A DNA stretch of 64,000 nucleotides, taken from assembly GCA_947462335.1 (NCBI GenBank), contig OX381709.1, positions 36,536,186 through 36,600,185 of the forward strand. Reading direction: 5' to 3'. Source of the stretch: Harmothoe impar (Eukaryota > Annelida > Polychaeta > Phyllodocida > Polynoidae). Every line of letters begins with the position of its first letter. Within the stretch, counting starts at the first letter, position 1. Both the position numbers and the translations under genes were made by a program. Shown in pieces: positions 11,190 through 22,690 of this stretch. The notes under the pieces are model-generated. The model saw only the letters and a program-made list of their open reading frames with translations, did not search any database and was not told the DNA's origin.

Positions 11190-12110
11190 CTCTGACCCTC
11201 CTGCCTCAAACACCACATATTAAACACCCTTTTACAAAACTCCCCATTAGCGTTAAAACCTGCACTCAGTCTCATAAATAATGAAATAATAATTGATCAG
11301 TAGCCTAAACATCTGTACATAATCCCAAAACCTTTTATCAAAGGGACCCAGGTAGGCCTTGGAGGGCTAAGTTGAAACACATGGGGTCTATCAGTATATA
11401 TTTAATGGTAGCGTCTACTGAGACTGAGTGTATAGGTTTCATCCCTTCGTCTCTGTGGTACAGTACTGCAGTAGACACTTCATAATTTCCACTGTCGACC
11501 GCTGATTATGAGAATCTATAAGTGTGAGGATCCTAGACAGATCTGTTTAACCACGGATCAAATTACCAATAAGGGAAAGAGCAGTGTTATCCACGGGCAA
11601 TATGTATACTGCATGACAGACATAAGGCAAAAAAAAGGTGTGTTTTAGGTTACCCGACCCTACCTAGCAAAACAGGGCCGACTCTAGAAATTGTTATCCA
11701 ATTTTGAAAAAAATATGTATATTTTAAGTAATTTTGGGGCTATTTCAGAGTCAATTTGATGGTCCACGACCAGTGTTGGCGAGTCAGCGCTGAAGTTTGC
11801 GAGTCAATTTTTGGGTACTTTTCATGCCAAGGGATCAATCTGTCTTTAAAAACAATTTTGGGGCCATTTGAGAGTCAATTTGATAGTCCACGAGTCAACG
11901 CCGTTGGCGATGAGTCAGCGCTGAATTTTGGGTACTTTTCAGGCCAAAGTTTAAAAAAAAAATTAAAAATAAATAAATCCGACCTACCCTACCTAGATTT
12001 TCAGACTATGTAACCTGAAACACACCTTTTTTTGGGCCTAAGCGTATGGCTCCCCACAAAGTTATTGGAAATTAGTTGAAAGCTCCGTTTTCAGCAATAG
12101 AGATTCTGTG
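11190..12110 (+). other. Paralogous non-coding block A' (pairs with 3120-4180)
   Basis: Direct, collinear, gapped similarity to block A, split here by the TIR element at 11626-12038. The best-kept word is CTGTTTAACCACGGATCAAA near 11543. Substitutions and indels are spread evenly, with no codon periodicity. Confidence 0.65.
11626..12038. mobile_element. 413-bp TIR element with TAA duplication
   Basis: The inverted ends are GGCAAAAAAAAGGTGTGTTT and, reverse complemented, GGCCCAAAAAAAGGTGTGTT, both continuing to CAGGTTAC or TAGGTTAC. TAA flanks both sides (11623-11625 and 12039-12041), which fits PIF/Harbinger. The interior holds a direct repeat of about 120 bp (GAGTCAATTTGATGGTCCAC near 11750, GAGTCAATTTGATAGTCCAC near 11872). 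There is no coding frame. Confidence 0.85.
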
Positions 12111-12279
12111 TTCACCATTATAATTCCATCCTCATTATTATCTAGAATATAAGTATGCTTCATGGACATGTCATTAATTACACCAGTCTAGATTCACATC
12201 GTATACGTACAATTTACCAGTATAACCTATGAGTAGGATACGAAGATGTGAGTAGGAAAAAAGAGGTCAGATAAAAAGC

Positions 12280-12314
12280 ATATATATATATATATATATA
12301 TAGAAATATATATA

Positions 12315-12359
<45 letters not shown>
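12280..12359. repeat. (TA)n microsatellite, left part
   Basis: About 80 bp of TA dinucleotides with two small breaks. It is probably one array with 12662-12750, separated by the insertion at 12361-12661. Confidence 0.9.
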
Positions 12360-12360
<1 letters not shown>

Positions 12361-12361
<1 letters not shown>

Positions 12362-12661
12362 AGGGGTAGACACTAACGCTGGCCTGGGAGCCAATGGCCC
12401 GTAATTTTGGGTCCGGGCCCGTAGTTTTCTTCCGAATTACCTTCCTATGGGCCCGGGTGGCCCACAGGAAATTTTGCAAAATATTTGATAGGAATATAAC
12501 TGATCGGTATAGACATGTAATATGCCGTTGGAAAGAGAAAAATGTGAGGAAATGAAGCAATCTGGTGTCATTTTAACATTGGTACATCAGGAATTTATAT
12601 GATTCTCTCTTTGAAAAAAGTAGAATATATTCCCTGGCCCACCCCTGTTTGTCTACCCCTG
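12361..12661. mobile_element. hAT-like MITE inserted into the (TA)n array
   Basis: The ends are CAGGGGTAGACA and TGTCTACCCCTG. CAGGG termini are typical of hAT elements. TATATATC lies on the left and TTATATAT on the right, near-copies that fit an 8-bp duplication although the TA background makes this hard to prove. The interior carries several GGCCC words. The 301-bp element has no coding capacity. Confidence 0.78.

Positions 12662-12750
<89 letters not shown>
12662..12750. repeat. (TA)n microsatellite, right part
   Basis: An uninterrupted run of TA for about 85 bp immediately after the hAT-like element. Frames of repeated Tyr-Ile here are translations of the repeat. Confidence 0.92.
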
Positions 12751-12753
<3 letters not shown>

Positions 12754-12780
12754 TCAAAAGCTGAGAAGCAGGGCTAGAGA

Positions 12781-13261
12781 TAGGGGGGGGTGTTAAATCG
12801 CTAATTTTGTTATACGGTTTCAGGGACAGGCTCAAACTATGCATTTGGGACCCAAAACGGCGGGAAATCACAAAAATATTTTTTTCGGACCCCCGTCACC
12901 CCCCGTACGTGGGGTCAGAAGATCGGCCAAATAGTGAGAAAACAGCCAAAATTCAGGCTTTCAGATTCCTTCTAAAATCAAATCATGACTTCATGAAAAT
13001 GGTCAGAAACCTTCATATGGGACCCAAAGAGACGATTTAAAGTCATATTGTTGTGATAATAGAGGTGTTTCCCCCTCTGGGGAGGTGGTTCTACCTCGGT
13101 AAAATACCGATAAATCAGCTATTTTGAAGGCATTTGCTCCCTTACAATCACATCCCTATACTGCCATAAAAGATCCTCAGGACACCTAATCCCGTGTTTT
13201 TGGAGCCAAATGCATAGTTTGAGCCTGTCCCCGAAGAAAAGTAGATTTATCACCCCCCCTA
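12781..13261. mobile_element. 481-bp TIR element with poly-G ends
   Basis: The left end is TAGGGGGGGGTGTTAAATC and the right end, reverse complemented, TAGGGGGGGTGATAAATC. A second, very well kept inverted block lies inside (GACAGGCTCAAACTATGCAT near 12825, partner near 13210-13230). The outer TA may be the target duplication. It abuts the next element at 13265. Confidence 0.8.
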
Positions 13262-13264
13262 CTA

Positions 13265-14117
13265 CCCAGTAAACACCCTACGTAGTTCCAACGTAGCTCA
13301 GAGGTTTCTCTAGGTAGATGTCCTACCAACTGGTTTAAGATTGGTAATTTTGGAAGGTTTTTAGACGTCAAAACGTTAAGGTTTATTTACGTTCAACAGA
13401 TGTAGACGTCTGATTTACGTTGATCTACCTCATTCAGACGTAAACATTCTACGTAGGTCTACGTTAAAAGACGTAACTTTTCGACTTCAATCGGGTAGAT
13501 GACTTTCCTGTGTCACACTAGGTGGCAGCACTATCAATTATGGAGAGTATATTACAGCTCCTTAACAAATCTACCACATTCAAGCAGTAAATTCTCATTA
13601 ATTGTGAATTCAATATCATGCAAATAAACCGCATTCAATAGAATATTTATATATAAAGGACAGGTGATTAAAGTATTGTGCATGAATAGGTGCTTTGAGG
13701 CACTTTACTGTGAGGACACCACATTGGTGGTAATGGAAGAAATACAAAGCCTCTCTGCAGCCAAAACTATTCAACAGATCTATACTGTCAGGCTGTTCAA
13801 TTGAACCACAAGAATTTACTATGTAGAATGAGATGAGATTGAAAATTATAGTAGTTACTTTGTATGAATATTGTTTGTAAATGTAAATTTGTCTGCAATA
13901 TATTACAAGTCTTTGTCTGAGTCCCACTATGTAGAATTACATGTAATGTGTTTAACATAGATTTACGTCTTCAGGAGCTACATAAATCAGACCTGCGGGT
14001 TTGAAATTGGTAAATAAACCTTAACGTTTTGACGTTGATAAACCTACTAAAATTACGTAGTTCAGACCAAAATTCAACGTAGATTTAGGTCTGACCAACG
14101 TCGTTGTGTTTACTGGG
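13265..14117. mobile_element. 853-bp TIR element, CCCAGTAAACAC family, copy 2
   Basis: Same termini as the 7217-8080 copy (CCCAGTAAACACCCTACGTA and GTGTTTACTGGG), flanked by TA (13263-13264 and 14118-14119). The two copies align throughout with scattered substitutions. Both keep a conserved internal word, TAGGTGGCAGCACTATCAAT, and no transposase frame. Confidence 0.9.
13515..13528 (+). promoter_or_regulatory. CTCF-like word inside TIR element, copy 2
   Basis: ACACTAGGTGGCAG matches 13 of 14 positions of CCASYAGRKGGCRS and is followed by CACT. It occupies the same place as the word at 7477-7490 in copy 1. Confidence 0.35.
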
Positions 14118-14119
14118 TA

Positions 14120-15100
14120 GAGAAGGGGGTAAGGGGTAGGATGAAGGATCATCTGAGAATATGGATGCTGCACAAGAGGGTTGAAGTGCCCTAGGTTGAA
14201 ATTCCTTTCAAGAGTAGTGTCAGGCTACATTGGGGTTAACGCCTCTTCCCACGGGCAATGTTACTTAGTGGCACTAGTGTGGCAATAGTCCTGTCTTGGA
14301 GGATTCTACGGCTAGAGAATGGCCCTCACTGTATCTGCAGTCATTCTGCCGCTATTAAATAAAATTGAAATATTAGGGACGTTTAGAAGCAAAGCACTGC
14401 CAAAGGGTCTGAAAACCCGTCTCGACAATGTAGACATTGTTTTTAGCAAAGGTTACAGGACAACTAGATAAATGTTGAGATCTAGGTGCAAGAAAGTACA
14501 GCATAGTTGTCAGGCCGATACCTTTTTTATTTGGATGAATATATGGCATGCCATCTAACATGATATAACGGCATGATGCATGAATGAAATGTATATTCAC
14601 CATGGCGGCGAACGGGCATGGTATGTTCCAGCACTAAGCCTAAGGGCATCGGAGAGCGGAGGCTGTGGGGGATTAGGGCGTGGATGGGCAACGGTTGAGT
14701 TAGAAAATAGACAGGATACTGAAAGACATCTGGCACTAGATCCATGGTTCCCCTGGTCAATAGCCTGGGGGATCTGGCACAAACACACAGTAAGTTCCTC
14801 CCGATAGGCTTCTCTATAGGATAGTAGGAATAGACGCTCTCTGAGAATATCCTTGCTGCTACCTTTCCAATGTGCCTCTGCTAGAAACTGTGGTAAGGAA
14901 TGAACAGTGCACTTCAGCATCAAAGTAACAAAGTGATAAAGGAAAATGAGATATCTATCATTATTAACGATAGCATATTATGATTGACTAGAAATGATTA
15001 TACCAATTAGCCTAGGCAATTGAAAACCCCATTTCCTTATCCTAGTTAATGCAGAGACACGCTAACCAAACCAGAATGAGTTAAGAAGTGCCCTAGGTTT
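14120..15100. other. No gene seen
   Basis: Overlapping short frames on both strands (14373-14923) have no recognisable domain and no consistent coding character. Confidence 0.5.
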
Positions 15101-15584
15101 ATGTCAAATCCCACAACGCGAAAAGGGGGCCAGAAAGTGTTGATTATTGACATAAAAGCAAGGAGCAACTGTTGCCAATATTGTAAATCGCAACACTTGT
15201 CCCATGATCTTATGCCTCTCCAAATCCCACAGTGGTTAATTACAGGCAAGCAAAGTGTTGCGTGTAGGACTGGTTAATGGATCTGTTTGAGAGGAGTTAC
15301 TTCACAGTATGATTTGCCCTCACTATTCCCTCTCAATTAGCCTTAAGATATTTGGAGTGTCCCCCCTATATAAACCAAATTGTTGTCATATTCCAAGAAG
15401 CAACATTTTCTAGGCCTTCTGGGGGAAAATATCTAACTCTTTTAATCCTTGTGAATTCCCAAATCACAAGACAAAGGCAACACTTTCTCACCGATTTGGG
15501 CCTGTCTTAGCCAATATAGGGCCCAAAATCGGCAATAAGACCAATTCAGAACATTTTCTGACCTTGCTTTGTGGGATTTGACCT
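15101..15584. mobile_element. 484-bp MITE, AGGTCAAATCCCACAA family, copy 1
   Basis: The left end is ATGTCAAATCCCACAACGCG and the right end, reverse complemented, AGGTCAAATCCCACAAAGCA. TTT flanks both sides (15098-15100 and 15585-15587). The interior repeats CAACACTT/AAGTGTTG words. It is inverted relative to the copies at 25588 and 30721. A 3-bp target suggests PIF/Harbinger. Confidence 0.85.
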
Positions 15585-15789
15585 TTTGCGGTGGACATGT
15601 AGAAGACAGACAGGCTAGATAGTCTCGAAAAGATATCTATATAATTATGCCCCGCGGTGAATTTAGTTAACCCTCATGCTAGATACTGTTAATATGTTTA
15701 GAATATGTAGCATTACGGAGACACTCGATTTCAAACTTTCTAGCCTCAGGGGCATTCTGGTTTGAGTGACAAATTAAAACACTGAATAT

Positions 15790-16010
15790 TACCATAGTGA
15801 GGAGGGACGATGTTTCAATCTCAGCCTTCTGTAATTGAAGGCATGGGGACTAAGGCGGACTCTCGGTTAGAATAAAATGCCTGAGGCATGTGTCTATTAG
15901 AGAAGACCTCCGTATTGTCATTGTACAGGATAAAGGGGAAAATGTCTAGCCAGTTGAAAAATATTATTTGTTTTCCTGGAGGAATTTCATTTGGTTGAAT
16001 CGGGTAACAA
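15790..16010 (+). other. Paralogous non-coding block B' (pairs with 8740-8990)
   Basis: Direct, collinear similarity to block B; the core word TCTGTAATTGAAGGCATG is shared exactly. The surrounding 200 bp aligns with small indels and no shared reading frame. Confidence 0.7.
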
Positions 16011-19000
16011 TGTAGAGTTGACAGTTTTGTATGTTCTTTTCTTTCGATAACTATAGTGTTTTAATTTGCAAAGGGCTAATGTTCATGTTGTCAATTAATG
16101 CGGACGGTACCTAAGTATCTAGCTTAACGTCTCTAGTTTAACAGTCTTTTATATAGGCCATCACAGAGGGCTAAATCCAAATAAATTATCCTACATCTAC
16201 ATTTTGTTGGCAGGCCTAATAGGCCTACCTCCCATTATTTCCCAGTGAGATAATGAGGAAACTGTCATTTGAATTAATTGGATTTCGTTCTAAAATTCAA
16301 GCATTGGTCATTGGTTACGTTCTGCTTCTAAATCGAACTTACTTTTTATTCCTTCTTTAATTTCAACGCCCAAAATATTATCATTATTCAAAGTTGCCAT
16401 TCATACTTTTACTGGCAGAGAGAACACCAAATCATTGGCAACTCAATCCACGGAAATCCTAACCATGCAAAGTCCCAGCGGGGAAATTAAACTGGCACGA
16501 TTTTGTCTTGCTTTGCAAATTGGCAGCCACAAAAAGAAATAGGTAGAGAAATTTCCTTTAACGGGTTCATTGTGTGCCAGAGATTCTTAAGAAATAGTGG
16601 AGGCAGGTTGCGTTTTGGGCTGGAGGTTCATCATTGACACACCAGGGTACAATTTATGTGGACAGGTTGGCCCGGTTGAGGTGTTTAGGCACTGTGACCA
16701 TGTTGTTGGTAAATCTCAACAGCGATTGGTAATCCTAGATTGTATTTGTGTTTGTTTTGTTTTAACATCGACTATAGAAATATTTGACTCGGGGGAAGGG
16801 GTGTATTAGATATGATAAGAATATGACCAAGCTCATGTTCTTATCTTGCAAATATAATTTGAAATATTGAACTACCGGTAAGTAATCTCAAGAATGTGAA
16901 GTTTTAACCAATGATGCATATATGACCAAATGGAACGGTTTTCAAATTTGAGTTTAATTTGAGTTTGAGTTGGAAATTCGTTTATTTATCCTCGACCATA
17001 TAGGGACATGCCCCTTGTTGAGAGGTCGGTACATGGGATCGGTACAAGCATCAAACTGCTAGTATCATGGCCTTGCCTAGTTGTAGTAGGAGTTTGGGCA
17101 GAACTTGTTGGTCTTTGGTTTTGTCACTTTCCACAAGGCGGCAGCACCAGCTCCGAGCTGCTCTGGGTACCTCCTGGAAGCTGACTTAGTTGAGTTTTCG
17201 CCTCCTGCTCGTTGGTAAGCTCACTCCCCGGCTCACTCTTTGTATAATATCTTATAGGATAGCAGGCGTGAGATATTAAAGAGAGGGACATAGCGAAAGG
17301 AAGAAAATTATCTGAGCCTCTAATTGCCTCTAGAGGAGGCGATGTAGGTACTTCTAGATGTAATATTTAGCAGAGGTCAACTGGTAGTTAGTACAAGCAC
17401 AATTTGAGCAATTAGTGGAAGCAATATGAATACCTGCAGGAGCAGTAACAGCAATAGTCAGATAGTAGTAGTCCTGGTTATAACTTTTAACAATCTTAAT
17501 AGTGAAAGCAGTATAACCAGATGCGTGTAATACGTCAGGATCCCAATCACATCTACATGGGCACTATTATGATGACTTTGTGTAATTCCACAATAATTAG
17601 TCCTTCACAACATTGCCTGTTCGCCTCAGTAGCCCCAAATAGTCAGCCATTTTCATCAAACTAAAATTACTCGCCCACAAAGGGAGTTTTGTCTTTTGCC
17701 GTTTGTGCAATCACATTTGTGATGGTTGATTTTATCCTGTCTGTCAGGCCCACCACTACTAACAGGATTGAGATTCAAGTCGTGACTAGTTTTATTGGAG
17801 TCTTGTTCTATTTTAAGTCCCAATTTCAACTTTTCTTACCCCTCCTTTCGCCTTGCACGCCATGGTTAGTTTTAAAATTACATAATTACAGTTGGACAGA
17901 TTCGTTCACATTTCATGCCGGTTGTGGAGAAATTCAAATCATGCTTCAAGATCATTTTGGGGGATTGGAGGCAGGAGTTTCTAGTACTCACCCTGCCCTT
18001 ATTTTTGAAAGTTATAGAATAATTATAATGAATTATTAACATTAAAGTAGTATGCACAATGGGCTTCACACACTTCTCATGAAAGTATTTACAAAAGACA
18101 CAGTCCTATATGTTCGAGAAGCTGGTCTGCTCATAGAACTCCTATTTCTAGTGTCAATGCACATCATAAACGGAGATCCTTGATCTCTGTTCATTCTGTA
18201 CCGACCATCATCCGACACTTGCACGCCAATTACTGATACGGACACACTAGGTGCCTAATCTACCCAGTTATATGTCCTAGGCTATAGTTGTACGCATAAT
18301 CCCAAATAGCATAAGTCCAACACATACCATACGCTGACTATAGACACTATGAGAAAATATGATATCCATCATTAGGACATATAAACATGTTATACAAGGA
18401 CTAGCATAATTATAAACATGCAGATGAAGAGATGATTGTGGTTTCTAGGTATCCCAATCACAATGCCGGGCTATGCTGTAGAATATTCATATTGATAATC
18501 TGAGTAATTTGCACAAATGTGGTTAATGTTAAGGCGATGGCAAGCCATCTAATTGTAGCCGTCTCAGCAACCCATTAAGTTACAACTCGTCTCAACCTGC
18601 CCCTCTCTCGCCTTCTAATTGACTCACCATTGTAGGATGCTACCTATCCTGGACCGCCTACCATTTAAACATAGACTATGGTTTTGATATAGCAATATTG
18701 GACACTGGACACATGCAACCAGCATTGCCTCATTCACTAATCACTATTTACATTATTATGCCTGTGCTCTACACATAAGAGATACAATTTATGATATGAG
18801 TCAAAATAACTCGAGTATAGAAGGTGCACAGATATATACATAGGTGAGTTTATTGTTTATTGCATGTCCAACGGTTCAATATAGTCTGACAGGAACACGT
18901 CACAGACATTGATTGGAGTTTTAATCACGTGCCGACATCCATCCTTAGGAAGTTTTGAAGTTGATAACCTGATTAAACTGCTATACATGTCCGACAATAT

Positions 19001-19291
19001 GGTGCACCAACATAGGGATTACGTGTATTTATAGAGAATAATCATTAATCTGTTGTCGTTGTGGGAATAACTATACATGCCTTAGTGATAGAACTCATCT
19101 GGCTGGACACAGGTATTTTCTCAGCAGACGGAAACTCACCTGCAATGGAAGAGAGAAGTTTAAAAAATGGGGAAGCGTGGCCATATTAATTCAATGTTGT
19201 TCAAGATTATGTTGTTCATTATTCGCAAGTCAAGGAGAATCAATCATTAATATCTAGATACCAGAGATTTCATCTATCTGAGAGACATGTA
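16011..19291. other. No gene seen, apart from a LINE tail at 16947
   Basis: AT-rich, non-repetitive DNA. A frame of 116 codons (17689-18039) has no domain and no splice or promoter context, so I leave it uncalled. Confidence 0.5.
16947..17065 (-). mobile_element. LINE 3' tail remnant
   Basis: On the minus strand, AATAAA-like sequence (from the ATTTATCC side) is followed by CAACTCAAACTCAAATT repeats, similar to the tails at 37726 and 3602. The extent upstream is unclear. No coding part could be recognised. Confidence 0.4.
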
Positions 19292-20487
19292 TAGTGGCCA
19301 CCGTGTTAGGCGAGATAGTCTCAAAATTGCAAGATAGTCTCAAAATATTATGGTTTTGTGACAACCTTGCAACCCTCAGGCTAGATAGTCTCAAAATTGC
19401 GAGATAGTCTCAAAACACATGTCAGGCTAGATAGTCTCAAAATTTTGAGACTATCTTGCAACCCTCAGGCTAGATAGTCTCAAAATTGCGAGATAGTCTC
19501 AAAACACATGTCAGGCTAGATAGTCTCAAAATTTTGAGACTATCTTGCAACCCTCAGGCTAGATAGTCTCAAAATTGCAAGATAGTCTCAAAATACTATA
19601 GTTTTGTTAGTATCTTGCAACCCTCAGGCTAGATAGTCTCAAAATTGCAAGATAGTCTCAAAATACTATAGTTTTGTTAGTATCTTGCAACCCTCAGGCT
19701 AGATAGTCTCAAAATTGCAAGATAGTCTCAAAATACTATAGTTTTGTTAGTATCTTGCAGCCCTCAGGCTAGATGGTCTCAAAATTGCGAGATAGTCTCA
19801 AAATACTATAATTTTGTTAGTGTCTCGCAATCCTTATGCTAGATAGTCTCAAAAGCCCTGACAAAAAGGCAAACTGTAAGAAAGTGTCAAAATACTATAG
19901 TTTTGAGACTATCTAGCCTAAGGGTTGCGAGATACTAACAAAACTATAGTATTTTGAGACTATCTAGCTTAAGGGCTGCAAGAGAGTCTCAAAATGTTAT
20001 TATCTGACAGTTTGAAGACTATCTGTCAGGATTTTGAGACTATCTCGCAATTTTGAGATTATCTAGCCTGAGGGTTGCGAGATACTAACAAAACTATAGT
20101 GTTTTGAGACTATCTCGCAGTTTTGAGACTATCTGTCAGGATTTTGAGACTATCTCGCAATTTTGAGATTATCTAGCCTGAGGGTTGCGAGATACTAACA
20201 AAACTATAGTGTTTTGAGACTATCTCGCAATTTTGAGACTATCTAGCCTGACTGTTGCAAGATACTAACAAAACTATAATGTTTTGAGACTATCTCGCAA
20301 TTTTGAGACTATCTAGCCTGACTGTTGCAAGATAGTCTCAAATTTTGAGACTATCTTGCAGCCTTTTGAGACTATCTCGCAATTTTGAGACTATCTAGCC
20401 TGAGGGTTGCGAGATACTAACAAAACTATAGTGTTTTGAGACTATCTCGCAGTTTTGAGACTATCTAGCCTAACACACCGTCCACTG
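19292..20487. mobile_element. 1.2-kb fold-back array of GATAGTCTCAAAATT units
   Basis: The left half is a tandem array of units containing GATAGTCTCAAAATTGC, CAACCCTCAGGCTA and CAAAATACTATAGTTTTGTT; the right half holds the same units reverse complemented. The outer ends are inverted too: TAGTGGCCACCGTGTTAGGC on the left, and CAGTGGACGGTGTGTTAGGC from the right. Several internal units are themselves palindromes (TCTCAAAATTTTGAGA). There is no coding frame. Terminal CAGTGG-like ends suggest a DNA transposon that grew by internal amplification. Confidence 0.85.
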
Positions 20488-20499
20488 GCCCCTGACTCC

Positions 20500-21690
20500 A
20501 GAGCAGTGCATAATGGGTGAATTTCTTATTAGTCCTTTGGTTTGTATGTGCGAAAGGAGGGGATTAGATTGATAAGGAGATGGTGAGAGCCAATCGATGC
20601 TCTTTTCCTATGTTACCTTTTCTATCATTGAATGAAGATGGTTTTGCCTTGCAACAACAAAGTGATCGTAAATAGCCTTATTAAGTTTATGCAGTAAATT
20701 ATTAGATTATTTCAAAGTGGCTCCTTTGTTTTATATTGCTTTAGCCAAGATGATAACATCAAAAGATACCGTCTTTTATCATTCAAAAAAGGGCCAGATG
20801 AAGTAAGGCATACGCGGGTCATACCGTCCCATCACGTTGTGCTTTATTCATTTTACGAGGGCTGCACCCCATTTTTATACTCTATATAAGCCTATATAAC
20901 CGACATCATACATTTTCATATTCCATCTAGGTAAATAGAAATAAGAAGTAGGGCCCACCACGACTGTTGAGCTCCCATATTGATGTTGAAACATGAATAT
21001 ATGAATTATGCATGTAGTTCACCTGCATGCTGCCAAGTATGAGGGATGTACCACTCGTGTACATGAGAGGAGGGAGTGAGCGGCATAAGACTCCGGGATT
21101 GTAAATATACACTCCTGTACAGCTGGTGGTGATGCCCTGCTGATTCCCGCCACTTATAGCTGCAGCCTCATTGCAACTTGATTGAGCGAATTCTATATTC
21201 GGCTTACATAATATCATGGCATTGCTGCCCATTGCCGTGGATATAAAGTATGTAACTACCTGTTTCTGCGGAGTTCCACCCCTGGTGAAAGTATACGATT
21301 TCAATCAAAAGCGCATTTGATACATATTGTATACAAGAATACCTTGAGATGTAAAGAATTATTCACAGGAGACTGCAGCTGCTCCCAATTTGATCTATAT
21401 GCTGTGGTAGGGCACTTTCCGGATGCTGCTGTACATTTCCTTACACCTGCCATGCTATCCCAGACCTTCACTCCTGCCTGACCACCTCCCCGCCCCCAAA
21501 TATACACACAAAAAAACTACATTCCATTTCATCCTCTATCTCTTGTGTTGAAAAGATTAATTTAGGTTGATACTATATATCAGGTTCTATTTTGTAGAGG
21601 TTCTGAGTCTTCAAATTATGCTTATACCACAGCGGGCACGGAGAACAAAGCATTTCACACCTCTTGTATACTGCATACAGCTAGTGGTAT
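20500..21690. other. No gene seen
   Basis: A minus-strand frame of 125 codons at 20927-21304 has no recognisable domain, and neither does the adjoining 21301-21507 frame. Neither has a splice or promoter context I can support. Confidence 0.4.
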
Positions 21691-21692
21691 AA

Positions 21693-21773
21693 AGTAGTTA
21701 TAAGCCTAGTACCAATCTGTAAAGCTCTTTCACTGTATTTCGCGTACAGATTGGTACACGTCCTATAACTACT
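21693..21773. repeat. Hairpin with 29-nt arms
   Basis: AGTAGTTATA and TAGTACCAATCTGTA on the left pair with TACAGATTGGTACA and TATAACTACT on the right, with a few mismatches in the middle and a 23-nt loop. It could be a tiny MITE or a hairpin-RNA precursor. Confidence 0.55.
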
Positions 21774-21885
21774 CCTTGCCATCATCATGAATCCCCTTGT
21801 TCACATGACTATTCTTCTGATCACCAATCATCAATCTGTCCCACGATGCCATGCCTGGAAGCGGTTTCACAAGGAAATATAATTC

Positions 21886-22690
21886 TGGAATATTCTATCT
21901 GAGTTACGAGTGCTCAATATGGGTCGGAATGGAATGTAAAATGGTCATTTTATAAAGTGTTTAACAAGGTATATTCTCATAGTGATCCTTGGCAGTACTA
22001 AATACCACTTCCAATAGAATAGACCGCGTGAAATACTTAAACTCTTTCCAGCTGGCTAGTGCATTAATGCACTATGAGAAGGGCATTTTCGGTATGAAAT
22101 GCTATTATCCTGAGCACCCTCAATAAATATTTTGAAAACATGTATCACAAATACCTATCAAACTAAATATAACCCTATATGTTATCACTGCTGGTCTAGT
22201 GTCTAAATGTGCCGTATTCATGGGAGTTTAAACTATCATAGAGCCGGCTTGAAAGAGTTAAAAATCCAACTATTCCTATTCTATCTGTTCTATTCCGACC
22301 CTTATTCAGCACTAATACCAGCTATACCCCATGCTAATACCAAGGATAGAATAGTCAAGAATAACCATTCGTTGTGACTAAAATGTTATTTTACAACTAA
22401 ATACACTGGCCACATATACCAAAAAATTCAAATAAAGTTGTAAATATGTACACTTCAACTGGAATAATTCTTTGGAGGGGGGGGGGGGGGGGGTCAATAA
22501 ATGCAGACATATAACAGGAGATGGTATATAGGTCTCCGTGTTTATGGCTTATGAAAAACTTCCCCTTGTGCCCACTTACTAGTGCTAAATACACTTATAA
22601 CCAGTGTGGCCACTGAACACTAGTAAGATAAATCTATGAAGAGTCTCCCTTTATAAACACTTTGTAATGGAATATTCTATTGAGGCCGTT
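21886..22690. repeat. Possible decayed inverted-repeat element
   Basis: Inverted partners occur at several distances: GGGTCGGAAT near 21920 with ATTCCGACCC near 22293, and AACTCTTTCCAGCTGGCT near 22039 with AGCCGGCTTGAAAGAGTT near 22242. TGGAATATTCTAT is a direct repeat near 21888 and 22669. A G17 tract lies at about 22477. The borders are uncertain. Confidence 0.4.

Noticed and set aside
12599..12871. Frames of alternating Tyr-Ile on both strands
   Set aside because: They are translations of the (TA)n microsatellite.
19300..20480. Regularly repeated units suggesting a CRISPR array
   Set aside because: Units lie in both orientations, spacers are themselves repeats, and the context is eukaryotic: it is a fold-back transposon array.
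20927..21304. 125-codon minus-strand frame
   Set aside because: No recognisable domain, no neighbouring exon-like frame, and ordinary length for chance in this composition.
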